Assembly (NCBI GenBank): GCA_035041965.1
Contig: JAPYMA010000260.1
Coordinates: forward strand, 62,001 to 126,000
DNA length: 64,000 nt
Source: Anisakis pegreffii
Taxonomy: Eukaryota; Nematoda; Chromadorea; Rhabditida; Anisakidae
Reading direction: 5' to 3'
The position numbers were made by a program, and so were the translations under genes. Below the pieces are notes generated by a model. It had not been told where the DNA came from. It saw only the letters and a list, made by a program, of their open reading frames with translations, and ran no database searches. Shown here one piece after another: positions 40,201 through 51,284 of this stretch (position 1 is its first letter; each line of letters begins with the position of its first letter).

Positions 40201-41183
40201 GAAGACATTACTAGGAATTCAGAAGAAACCACATTTCACAGTGAAGAAATTTTTAAAATGTAATTCACCAGTAATTATTCGCCCTCTTCACATTCGCAAT
40301 TGTCATCTTCCAAAACAAAAATTTCAATCAAAATTACCTTATGTCCCAGACTACGGCCAATACTCGGTGTTGCCGCATAATCCTTCTCATCTCTCGACGA
40401 AATACTCTCTCGATCTTTCTCGCTGTCGCGATCCTCTTCCCGATCTTTTTCGCGTTTCGAGTGTCGCCATCGTCTGCTCCTCATGACATCACCGAATTTC
40501 GTGAATCTTTCAAACAGTGAATAATCAGAGTCCTCTTTGTGTGTCATCGAATCTGGTGTCAACTCGCGAGATGTCGCATCGTCCGAATCGCCCTTGTCAA
40601 CCGTCGACGTTATCTGTGATTGGCTCGACCGGTCATCCAGCAACTGCTCATCGCGTTCTGCACTATTCGTTCTACTTCGAACGCTCGCAGTGTGAGCCTT
40701 GTCAATGGCGTTCGAGTCTAATTTCGTCTCAGATTCATCGATAACGATTTGACATTTCGATTGATCCGACAGCTGCTCTGAAGGATCGCTGATTTTTTCA
40801 GCAAAATCATAATTACCACCCTTCGGTATCATTTCATTTGGTTTTTCATTTTTACCATCTTCACATCGCTGTTCACTTTTCTGCGCATTTTCGACTGCCT
40901 CAGTTTCATTGGTCTGCAATGATTCAGCTGCGCTGCTTAACGATGAATCAACATCGTTTTCTTGACGAGGTTGGTTTGACTGATTATCAGAATTTGGAAG
41001 AGTTTCTTCGCGATATTGATCAACTTCTTGCGATTCCTTCACTACGGTACTATTCTCAGTCGTAATAGAGTGCTGCTCTTCTGAAGGCTTCGCCATCTCG
41101 TCGCCACTATCGGATCCGATTTGCTCGGAATTGTCACCATCGTTGTCGTTGCATTTCTTCGACGATTTTCGTTTTTTGCTCAT
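34297..41183 (-). CDS. cyk-1: Alternative 5' exons of the formin (long isoform N-terminus)
   Basis: Exon 41183-40338 opens with MSKKRKSSKKCNDNDGDNSE and runs 282 codons of acidic, Ser/Gln-rich sequence ending in a charged stretch (RRWRHSKREKDREEDRDSEK) and donor gtaatt. Exon 34634-34518 (LDSMFGSKRGKEKDRESVKS, ending SSSYFT) has a clean tgcag acceptor and gtgaga donor. Exon 34353-34297 (HVELMGNYFSLFDEYDD) has a good gtgagt donor but a weak acceptor (acaag). All three are in phase 0 at both ends, and so is the formin exon starting at 32331, so they splice into it in frame, skipping 33554-32799: 1501 residues in all. A separate gene using only these exons cannot be ruled out. Confidence 0.65.
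34635..40337 (-). other. Long intron of the putative long formin isoform
   Basis: About 5.7 kb without a recognised exon. It holds the nested repeat structure at 37556-38162 (listed separately), polypurine/polypyrimidine tracts near 36510-36560 and 36840-36920, and a C-run next to gaatggggttcctcacccc near 35600. Open frames on both strands are featureless. Confidence 0.5.
37556..38162. repeat. Direct repeat pair with an overlapping perfect inverted repeat
   Basis: A block of about 80 bases (tttaattagtcatatttatt..., including cacagccaaatattacg and ttatgtaaattaattaaaatcg) occurs at about 37556-37637 and again at about 38050-38132. Directly after the second copy, 38133-38162 is a perfect 30-base inverted repeat of 37909-37938 (gtttgaatgttgtgaacaga...). 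The interval between the inverted arms contains the second direct copy. Confidence 0.85.
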
Positions 41184-44100
41184 TTCAGACGAGTGACTAG
41201 TAGTAGTATAATACTGTAGCAGATGTTATCAATGAGCGTGATGTTACAATTCGTTTAATGTTAAAACAAACAGAGCCGTGTCGGTAATACGGATGATAAC
41301 AATTCGCCGATAACGAAAGCAATATGAATGAATACTATGATTTATCGTCGTCGCACAACGATAAACGCGTGTTCCAATGACAAGACGGCTGACCGCAATA
41401 CGATTAATAATAGTTTGGAATTGGAATTCCGATGATGAAATATGTTCGAAATTCTCACCCAAATGAATAAAAATTTAACAATAATCAATCAATAACCGAT
41501 GTGTTCATACCGAAACGGAACGAACGAAATAACAACAACAATCGCCAATATCGTTTTTCGATCACTCGCTTTACGGAGTGTTATGCATGCAATAATAGAC
41601 GAGCACTAAGCGTATTGCATGATGAATCGTCGAACCGAAAAATGCTTTTTGCCAAGCACACACAACGCGACGATATACGAATGAGTGCCAACGCGATGAC
41701 GCTAATCTTTGACGATGCACAGTCCACTCACTGTACTCTTTTTGTAAGCTTATTATTATTTTCGGCACAGAAGCGAAAACATTTCAGACAAAACGAAATC
41801 CGATCAGTTGTTCTCGTCAATTTGTTGTTGTCGACGAATAGGAATGAATATTCGTCAAAATCTGATCCGAAAATGCTCACTTAGAGCAGGGCGGCGCAAG
41901 CAACCGTTGAGTGAATGAAATTAATGCAGGGAACGAACGCGATGCGATACCAGTTTAGAATTAATTGTATGCTTGTTATTGGAAGTGCAGCATAAATTTA
42001 CAGCAGAACTGGCGATGAATAACAATGAAACTTTCTTCTCGAGTGACGAAGACGTCAGTCGATAAGGCAGTCAAGAAAAACGAGTGTATGAATAAGAAAC
42101 TAAAAACCAACAAAGCAAACAACACTTGTTTTTGATAGTTGCTGATTACTAATCACAACAGTCACAAACTTTTGCCACAGTCACAAACGACTATAATATG
42201 ATATGAAAGCAGCAGATGAGGAGATGGTGTTGAACACTTATTTCGACGGCTGTTTTGTGAGTTTCTTTCCTTATATGTTTACTATCGTGATAGTAGCATT
42301 TACGGAGGACGTTGTTCATCATTCGGCTGGTGGAGGAGGAGTAGGAGGCTGGCTGGCTCGATGAAGGAACACAGCGAGGGAGGGTATTATCTAGTTTGCC
42401 AGACAAATATCCACCCACAAACAGAAACGAATGAACCGACAAACCAAAACCGATGAGCTCACCCAACTCAACTTATTCCACACTCCTATCGTATCATTTG
42501 TCTTCAGTTTCGTTCTATTTCCTTTATTGCACCTTCAGACTAAGCATCACATTGCGAACGAACGGGTGCAATGTGAACCAGTTCAAATTCTTTAAGTAGT
42601 GTTTGTATTTGTTGCTGTGAAATGTCTTGTTAACGTGAGAAAACATTAGAGGTGGCGTTAACAGAGTAAACAATGCAGTACAAAAACATGAAGGATTGAT
42701 GAAGGAACGGAAGTGTGAACAAGAGAATGAAACTTGATGAAGATTACTTGAAGAAGTCTCATTGTGAGAGGCTAAAGGAAATATAAATGAAGAATTGAGT
42801 GAGTACAACGTAAAAACAATTTATGAACAAATCAAATATTTCTACTGACAACACCTCGAAATACCACTTCGAACTGCGTTGCATCTATCATCAGTTGATT
42901 CATGTTCGCATTCTAAACGACATTTGTGACTGGAATTTAGACGCTCAACTTCAGCACCTTCAGATTTCCGACGGACCACGGTAAGTGTGCTGCTGGGTGT
43001 TTGCTGTCTTATTGAATAAATTTTACAGCTATTCGCTATTTTCTTATATAATATAATGCATCTTTTATTGTTCTATGGCAAGCAGTAATTTTGTTTAATG
43101 GATAGTCAGTGGATTAAAGAAGAGATACGACGAAATGTGAACAACATTCGTGTGATGGATGACTTGCTCAGTTAGCTAGGTTTCGCCGAATATCTTGTCA
43201 ACTCGTGAGAACTTTTTCATTCTGGTTATCCGGCTTCACATATACATATGCCCGTCAGCATTACAAGATGACACGATCGGAAAATTTCAATAGAGAATTG
43301 ACGCTTTTCATAAATTTGCAAAACTCATAAAATAAGAAAATGAATATTAGACGTATTTATGGTGGGGTATTTAGAGCTGAATCAATCTGATTGTGTTTGA
43401 CACATTCATGTCCAGTGGGAAATAGCTCAGCTGAACAAGAGATTTCAGCAGCACAAAAAGCTGTTCGCTAAGCAAACAGGAAACGTATTTCGACAGCAGA
43501 AAAATGACCAGTGATGAATTTGCAGAGCGCAAGAAAAAAAAAACACTCGGTAACATCTTAACTAAACAATTTCACCGTTTTGCGCTGACGTGAACATTCA
43601 GAGGTTTGAATTCGAAATATCTCATTATGAGAATGTACACATCATTCGTGATTTTTGAACATTTCCACACGTAACTATTCTTACTTGCTGTCAACAATAC
43701 GCCGGGAACAAACAATTTTATGTTGTCTACAAAAGTAGAAAGAAAGTTTGAAACGGATTGCTAATGGCATTATTTGAGAGATGGTAATTTTGAGAGAGCA
43801 CAACACATCAACAACAACGAATACAGACGAAGTAAGTCATCATCACGCTGATGTTCTTCCAACAGGAAATTCAAATGGAACAGAACTCAATCAACTTTGT
43901 GTATTGATCCATTTTATGCCATCCTTTTGTTCAGTGAAGTTTTTTAGAGTTCTTTGAAATAGACATTCTTAGTTTTGATGAAATATTTGAGAGATAAAGC
44001 ATTCGGTTGGAAAATCGATTGAATAGCGTGAATAATAAGTATTATCCGAAGTCATTCGATTGAAAATCAATGAGCGAAACGATTCAAATTAATATTCAAT

Positions 44101-46340
44101 TGTCAAGACTGAATGGTTCAATAAAAATTAATTAGGTGAAATTGAAATTTTAATGCGAGATTTTTTTGTGGTGGATGTAAATGCTGAAGCGAATTATTTC
44201 GAGGAATTTATTCTGCCTGAAATTTATGAGCAGATAAGTTACGAAACGAGATCACTTTCAACCGGTTGAGGAACTCTTTTGATATTAAATCAATGTGAAC
44301 ATGACGAATACGGCATGTGGAGAAATAGTTAATGATAATTATTTGCACTTATAACGCAGCAAACAGAAATAAGGTCATATCAACTGATATCATTTCACCC
44401 ATAGACAACCTACGAGCACCTGGATTCAGCATATTTACGACTTACAAATCATTACATTACGCATATAAATTCATTTAACTACCTTCTTATGTGACAATAA
44501 CACCGTTAGAAATGAGATATTAATAATGATCAGAGATGGTCGCGTCAAATTTAGATGAGTATTGAAGAGTTCAGGTTGGGTAACAGCCTTTGATGTAATG
44601 CAATGAAATCGATTCGATACTCAGTAATTTATAACTTCATAAATGAGGAGAACTGATAAATATCAAATGAACAAAGCGATATTTTGTTCACTGTTTTATG
44701 CACAATTTTATGGCAATTCGGCAATTGTGAAAAATGCAGCAGTTAATGACGAATTTCTTAAATTTTATTGTATTAGTGATAAAATTCATTTCGCTACCAA
44801 ATTGAGTGATTCCAAAGAACATTCCAAAAAGTTGGTAATTGAAATTGCTTTGTTTAGCTGAGTAATCGCATTGCTCAACGAACAAACATCAAAACAGCAG
44901 CTAAAACCTTCATGATATCTTACGCCAGACTCTGTCTGTGTTTTAGAAATGTGAAAGTGCTGTGCGCTTTGTGCCCTCGGCATGCACGATAAAACATCTT
45001 AATTAAACTGCTCATAAATTATGACGATGAGCTTTTGTATTTTACACAATGAACGTCGTCGATCCGTTATGCAAAGAACAACGAACATTCACAACTCTAT
45101 CAAACAGCGTTTGATGATAGGATAATTATTTGAATATTGAATATACTCTGATAAACAAACAATAATATTAATCTGAATACTCTGGCGTTCTGTCATTATG
45201 TTATGGTGTGCGAAAGTGAGGAATTGATGGAAAACCTAAATTAATGAACCCCTCAAAATGCGGTGATCAAGTAAAAGATTCATGTAGAAACGCTCTATCA
45301 GTTGTGCTTCGCATTTCCTCTCTGATCACTTCGTTCTAACTGAATATTCCCCAATCGCCACCAACTCATCATTATCTCACATCATTCTCCAGCACCATCC
45401 TCAATCACCCAACTATCAAACCATCAATAACCATGCATTCTAGGTGGCAGCGATATTTCTCAAATTATTCTCAAAAAGAACCAAAACAAAGCAAAACAAC
45501 TACAAAGCGTATAGTTCATAATGATGCGCACTTAATTTATGACAGAAAAACAATTGAAAATTTGAATTCAGCGAAGGTTTGTTTCACTTGAGAAATTCGC
45601 TAAATGAACAAAAATCGTTCAATAAATGAATCAAAATGAAACGCAATTAGGAATCAGATCAAATTCGATCAATTGTTAACGTTACGCACAGAGCCATAGA
45701 CGGTTGGACGGATGAATGGATGGATATACGTTAATCATCATCATCATCACCATCTCTTTCTCATTGATTCAATTATCTCTTCTCTCAGCAGCACAATCCA
45801 TTGAAAATCGCGCCAATTCTTAAAAGAGACCAGCACTCATTCCTCATCATTTCTTCTGTAAATGCATGTGATGCGTACAAAAGCATTCACTTACGCATAC
45901 ATGCAAACAATAAAACAAGACGCGCCACCGTTGAGGACGATGTTTTGAATTCAAAACTGCATCGCAAACCAAAAAGACGTTCTTTTTCGATGTATGTCTT
46001 CCGCTGACGAAATCAACAAATCTCAAATGATTTCTGAAGGCGCATATGAAGGAGGGGCACGGATGAAAGTCAGGATTCCACGAGGAAGCCAGGAATTAAT
46101 CAGGAATCCACTAGTATTGTATGAGATCACTGGAGTGAAAATAGTAGATTGAAAAGTGGTTAGGCTGTAGAGATTAGCGATTTGCCATCGGTCGGTTGCC
46201 ATCAATAGTGGGGATGGATTCCGAATGAAATATTTACTTCAACAAAGCGACAATAGAAGCATGCTAACAAAAGATCTAGCAAACATAGCAAGTAAATGGA
46301 ACTCAACAATGCGATCTATAACGCAGCAGAGCGAAAGCAC
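41184..46340. other. Intergenic region between formin 5' end and receptor cluster
   Basis: Should contain the promoter of the long formin isoform. No coding exon was recognised. The longest frame (41501-41884, plus, 127 codons) shows no domain and is Asn-rich by local repeat. No transposon ends or RNA genes were seen. Near 45720-45760 there is a short atc/tca-rich tract. Confidence 0.5.
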
Positions 46341-46341
46341 T

Positions 46342-46371
46342 ACTGGCGATCTGATTCATTTGGCTTGCAAT
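46342..46371 (+). repeat. 30-bp direct repeat, left copy, flanking receptor A
   Basis: The 30 bases starting actggcgatctgattcattt occur identically at 50254-50283. The two copies bracket the complete receptor A gene (47011-49620), 3.9 kb apart. They could be a duplicated junction from the event that placed this unit here. Confidence 0.8.
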
Positions 46372-47010
46372 TTGGGTTTGCACGGGATCCGCAGGATTCC
46401 GAATTCCGATTTTTGAATCCCAATCCGAGGATTTGTGGTGCTTGAATCTCGATTCGCGATTCGGGATTCCTAGCACAAGTCATTTTCTATGAATCTGGTA
46501 CTATATTGATCACGAATGAAGCTCAAGCCATTCCCAGCTCAGCAATAATGTCTTTTTAATCTCGCGATCATCGTGGGACAGAAAAACGATCTTGTCATTG
46601 AGAAAATGATCGGGATTTTGCAAACCCTAAGTATGACCGATTAATGGTGCACGCTTACGCCATTCATACTAGATGATAAACTTCATTTGTAAAAACTTCC
46701 TTTCAAAGCTACCAAAAAACCTTCCACAGAGTGTGAACTAATTTCCCTGCATAACCACCTCGAGTTTCATAACTGTAATTCTTTTACGATTAGTGACTGT
46801 CAGAATGAGTAATTCTGAGGTGCGATTCGCCAATAAATATTTCCGATTTTTATGAGTTTCACGTCAAAACCCATCATTAACCCAATTAATTTTATGCGGC
46901 GAATGGATTACAGTTATTTTAATTACCTTGTTACCATAGTTATGTGGTTCAGTTATGAATATCACATAAATCTCGATAGGTCCAGAGTTAAACCCACTTC
47001 CGATCTATAG

Positions 47011-49620
47011 GTTTTGAGTCCTTCAATTTGTCATTTTGATCGAAATGAAACGTTAAACCACGGCGGTTATGCCGAATGGTTGGGTTGGGTGAATGCAGTA
47101 ACCTCGGATGGCATTGCCGTAAGTTTCTCTGATTGATTGGCTGATTTTCTGTTCCGCGAAGGCTCTTACCTACAGGTTTTGAGTGCAAGAAGTTTGAGTG
47201 AGCTCGCAATGCATTTTGAGTGCACCCATGCACTCAAAATGCATTGCAGTTTCATCATCATTACGTTAAGTCGAATCTAACAGAACATAAGTAACTGAGT
47301 TATCAGTGTCGCGACGGAGGATTTCGCTTTTTGGACTCTTACTGCCATTTTGACCATCACTTCAGTTTATGAAGCTTATTTCACCCTTCAAATGAAATCA
47401 ACATTCGTTGATCTCCGATCAGCAAATGCCTATGTTTTCAGCCGAGTTGTACCGTCCGGGAGAGATCGTCAACTTCTGTCTCGTAATCTTGAGAGCTCTG
47501 TTGGTGTTGTTCGTCGCGTATATAACGTTTACGAAATTGAAATGGGAATTATTCAAAGCATATACGCTTAACCTCTACATTGAGTGCATTTTATGCGATT
47601 GCATAGTGTCAGCGAATGTGATACTGCATCTCATTTCACTGTACAATCCACATGTAACAATACAACGGTTATTTTTACGTTATCAATAAAGAGGAAAACG
47701 TTAACAGTGTCGTGTTTCCGTCTCACTTTGACAAGTCATCCATCGATTCAGCAAAATCTCCGGAAAGTTTTCTGGCACTTCTAAAACAATTTCTCATTGA
47801 GCATGTTCTACTACATGAGTGATTCGAATGATATTCTCAGTGTTTTTTCTTGCATTGGTGGATATTGTTGAACCGTGGGGTTAATCGTCCTTTAAACACC
47901 ACGAAAATGATGCAGACCAATGTTTGAGTGAGAATAATCAGAGGAAAGTATTTTGATAGGGAGAAATCTTACACGATCGTGTTATTTTCGGCAGAGACAA
48001 TGGCTGCCATTTCATTCCGTTTGTTTACTCTCTTCTTTGTTTCCGTCTCCTATTTGGCATGTAAATCACCAATTCGTTTCGCAGAATTAATCGACAAGCG
48101 GTTAGTTCCTAATTGGAAGTTTGTCCAGTTTTTCATCATTTGCGACACCAATATAAGATTCAACTTTGATATCGCAAGCATCACCTTTATGCAGGCGGTC
48201 GGCTCTAGTTGATTTCCGGTGCAAACTGTAAATGGATCTAAATGGACGTAACTAAAATTGATATAAATTCATTCAAATGAATATAAGTCGAACAAGAATA
48301 AATGCTATTGTGCATTGTCATTATCATTTCAGTGCATGGGTTCCTTACTGCGTGTCTATTCATCTATTTTGCTTCATCCTCGTTCCGTCCTTAATATATA
48401 CAGAAATCAAGATTCTAGAGCGTCGAAACTTACTTACCAACGTAACAGAATATCTTGTTAATGGGATGCTCGTCGTGGTAATGATATCTACGATTGTTGT
48501 CACTATCAAGGTGAATTGAATTCAATTACACTTCTGAATGCATGTTCCTCGCTCGAGTTCCGCTTTATTAATTGTTTCCAACTGCGTTCGTTTTCACCAA
48601 TTTTTTGTTCGTAACCGTTTCAGATATAAGTTGCAACGACGTCTGCCCTTCACCGACATTATTTAATAAACAAGCGTTCCAGGCTATAAATGCGCTGCGA
48701 TCAACTGATGTGATTGGTGTGCCAACTCAGCAGGTGGCTCGAAACCGTCGACAACTGACTTCATTCATTTTCTACTGCGTTCCAGTGAATATACTCACGG
48801 TACCCGCAGCAAGTCGGTTCTTTTGCAGTAATTTTGCGGTGTTGAATGGTGTCCTAATTAAGGACATACACGCACACCTTCCTCCCAGAACGATAACCGA
48901 CATCAAAACCTCAACATCAGTGATGAATGCTGTCATTAATGCCTCACTCATTTCCCGATCTGTCGTTCAACAACTTTCTTTCAGCCTTCATGATGTCCAC
49001 CGCACTGCAATACTTGATCCACACCGATCTGCTTGATCAAATCGCCGCCTACGCTGCAACGATCGAAACTACGGTAAAACAGCGCTGACCAGGGACCTCT
49101 CTGGCAATTTTTTCTTGCGTGCTTATTTTGAGCTTCCTTCTGACGTTGCATTGAGCAAATGGAGAATAGCGTGTTGCTTTCCGTCATATGCCACTCCATC
49201 TAATGAATATTGAAAACGAATGATTATTTTGAACATATCTTACGGCTAATCATTTTGAGATGGCAAATAACAATTCATTTCAACCGAACCCGTGTAGAAA
49301 ATCCATTGGGCGCAATAGCATTAAAGAAAACTAAAAATTTACTTTGTGATGGGGGACAAATTCTCTCAATACGGGAACGTTAAAAAACATCGGAATACCA
49401 GGTCAAGAACTAATTTCTAACACAGTATCATTACTGTTTGCAGCTTGTAGGGGATGAGTTCGTTATTTTTGTTCAGCGGAAGGATATTTGAATGTAACGA
49501 CATGAGATGATCGGGAATGAATTTCAGTTCAGAACGATTGTGATCAGCATTTGCACATTGTCCGCGATACCGTGCTATCGACGGGCTGTTCGTGATCTGT
49601 TCAGATGTTCCAATCATTGA
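47011..49620 (+). CDS. Divergent seven-transmembrane receptor A (only intact copy; first exon uncertain)
   Basis: A membrane receptor, probably a nematode-type chemoreceptor by inference from its architecture and cluster; family not assigned. Exons: 47011-47118, 47307-47364, 47442-47667, 47942-48100, 48333-48510, 48683-48812, 48985-49073, 49528-49620, all joining in phase. The first two encode a Cys-containing extracellular part (WLGWVNAVTSDGIA, then CRDGGFRFLDSYC). Hydrophobic helices follow: FCLVILRALLVLFVAYI, ILCDCIVSANVILHLISLY, FRLFTLFFVSVSYLA, VSIHLFCFILVPSLIY, LVVVMISTIVVTI, LTSFIFYCVPVNILTVPA and FRTIVISICTLSAIPCYR. TGA is at 49618-49620 and an aataaa at 49730-49735. The start codon is unresolved: a TAG precedes 47011 in frame, so an upstream exon is needed. 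The length of about 345 residues fits a 7TM receptor. Confidence 0.72.
47207..47246. repeat. Perfect 18-bp-arm hairpin in receptor A intron
   Basis: Arms 47207-47224 (caatgcattttgagtgca) and 47229-47246 are perfect reverse complements around the four-base loop ccca. It lies in the intron between the first two placed exons of receptor A. The tight loop is like that of the larger hairpin at 50844-50931. Confidence 0.9.
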
Positions 49621-50253
49621 GGGACTCATCATTGCTTGGCTACCAGAAATAAAATCTGTCACTGTTGATTCTATCCTGTCAAAACCGGGCGAGATCCAAT
49701 CGCACTGCGCTAAACGGCTTAAACTTCTAAATAAACTCATTGAAAACTTGCGAATACAGGCAAAAACATCCTCTTATTCATCACTGACCCGAAATGTTAT
49801 CGATATAGGAAACTGTTCACTTTGTGAGTCAACATTTCTCGCTTGTTTATTTTCGAAACGGACGCTATCTGTCATCGGCAGCAAGTCAATTAATGAATGA
49901 TTGAATGAATTTGTTCGAACATGACTGTTTGTTGAACGGCTCCATGAGATGTCCGTTCAGCGCCATCACATACAAGTAAATCAAAGAAGACTCTCAGATC
50001 GGTCATCGCAACATCCATTCAAATGCTATCTTTTGCACTGCAATATACTCACCGACTTGAAGGCAGCTTCCTGACAATGAGAAATTCTAAGTGGATCATT
50101 TTTAATATTTCTAACGCACGATGCCTTAAGCTACACCATTTAATGAAATGTTCCTTATTCCGTACAGGGGAGAACGAAACAAAAATACCAGTAGTAAAAA
50201 GATCAAGTGATCCGAACTGTGAAATGTTGTTTTGAAACCAAGCTCACACCACC

Positions 50254-50283
50254 ACTGGCGATCTGATTCATTTGGCTTGCAAT
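50254..50283 (+). repeat. 30-bp direct repeat, right copy, flanking receptor A
   Basis: Identical to 46342-46371 over 30 bases; see that entry. Confidence 0.8.
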
Positions 50284-50843
50284 GTCCAGTTATAGTCTTT
50301 GCTGCCAAGTGCTTTCGAAAGTCTCGAATATGAAAAGTCTCTATGGAATACGATTTGTCGTTTCATAATGTTGCATTGTAGAAAAATACAGGTGAAGCTG
50401 TTACACTGCTAGTACAAGCTACTAGTGTTAGTACATTTACACTTTTTCACACATTCTGAATGTTAGTTCTCGAGAATCCGATTAAATTGAAGTTTGAATT
50501 TTAAAAGGTATTAATTTACTGCTGTATTGGGCACGAAGTAGGAAACATCAACATTTTCAAAAGCATTCCATTATGCGGATAAAACAGTATTTCTGAGAAC
50601 TGCCAAGTCTCAGATCTCGGGTTTAACGTGGTAGATGGAAATCTCTTTTATAGTGTTTCTTTACACGACATCTTAATTCAAGTTCGCACACTGACAGATG
50701 AAAAAACAATTGGAATAATAGGAACACTTTCCAGGATTCAAAGAGATTTCGGCAATGCAGAAGTGGGTGACTAATATCAGTTTAATGAGGTGATACATTC
50801 TCCAAAATGATCATCTGATAAAAATTTTGCGCATCGGCCCCCT

Positions 50844-50931
50844 GTCAGTTTCGCTAGAATGTATGCAAAGCAGTGATTCCTTGCCCTCTGGCAAGGAATC
50901 ACTGCTTTACATACATTCTAGCGAAACTGAC
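50844..50931. repeat. Near-perfect long hairpin, 42-bp arms and 4-base loop
   Basis: Arms 50844-50885 and 50890-50931 are reverse complements with one mismatch (gtatgcaaag against ctttacatac). The loop is ctct. If transcribed it would fold into an almost uninterrupted 42-bp stem. The loop is shorter than that of typical microRNA precursors, and nothing around it looks like a transposon terminus. Confidence 0.93.
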
Positions 50932-51284
50932 AAAATGAATGCTGTTGCCTCCTCTGACGTATTCCTCACCACAACACCAAAGATGCCCACATTCAGAAGT
51001 TGAATTTCCATAATCACATGATTTAATGCGCACCACGGCTGGTGTACGCCTTAACCTATGGCAGATTTCATACCTGGCAATTTCGTCGTCCAAATGGAGC
51101 TTGGACCTGACAATTTTCCTTCGAAGAAGCAAACGCCGATAGTTTCAGATCTGTTCCTTATCAGCATGATCATTGAAAATGTTTCAAACTTGAACGTGTT
51201 TGGTATAGTGCAATTGTGATCAACTGAGGTCATCACTGCAAGGAACAACCAAGAAGAGCTTTTATTTCGAACAGGGTGAGCTAC

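Larger units (their letters stand above)
49621..51284. other. Region between receptors A and D
   Basis: Holds the receptor A 3' end signal, the right copy of the 30-bp repeat (50254-50283), the large hairpin (50844-50931) and, at about 50650-50830, sequence that is an inverted, diverged copy of about 58590-58750 downstream of receptor B. The last shows that the duplication that made D and B reached past the genes. A putative poly(A) signal of D (minus-strand aataaa) is at 51261-51266. No gene was recognised. Confidence 0.6.

Noticed and set aside
41501..41884. 127-codon plus-strand open frame upstream of the formin
   Set aside because: No domain, Asn run from a local aac repeat, no splice or codon pattern like the real genes; probably chance or promoter sequence.
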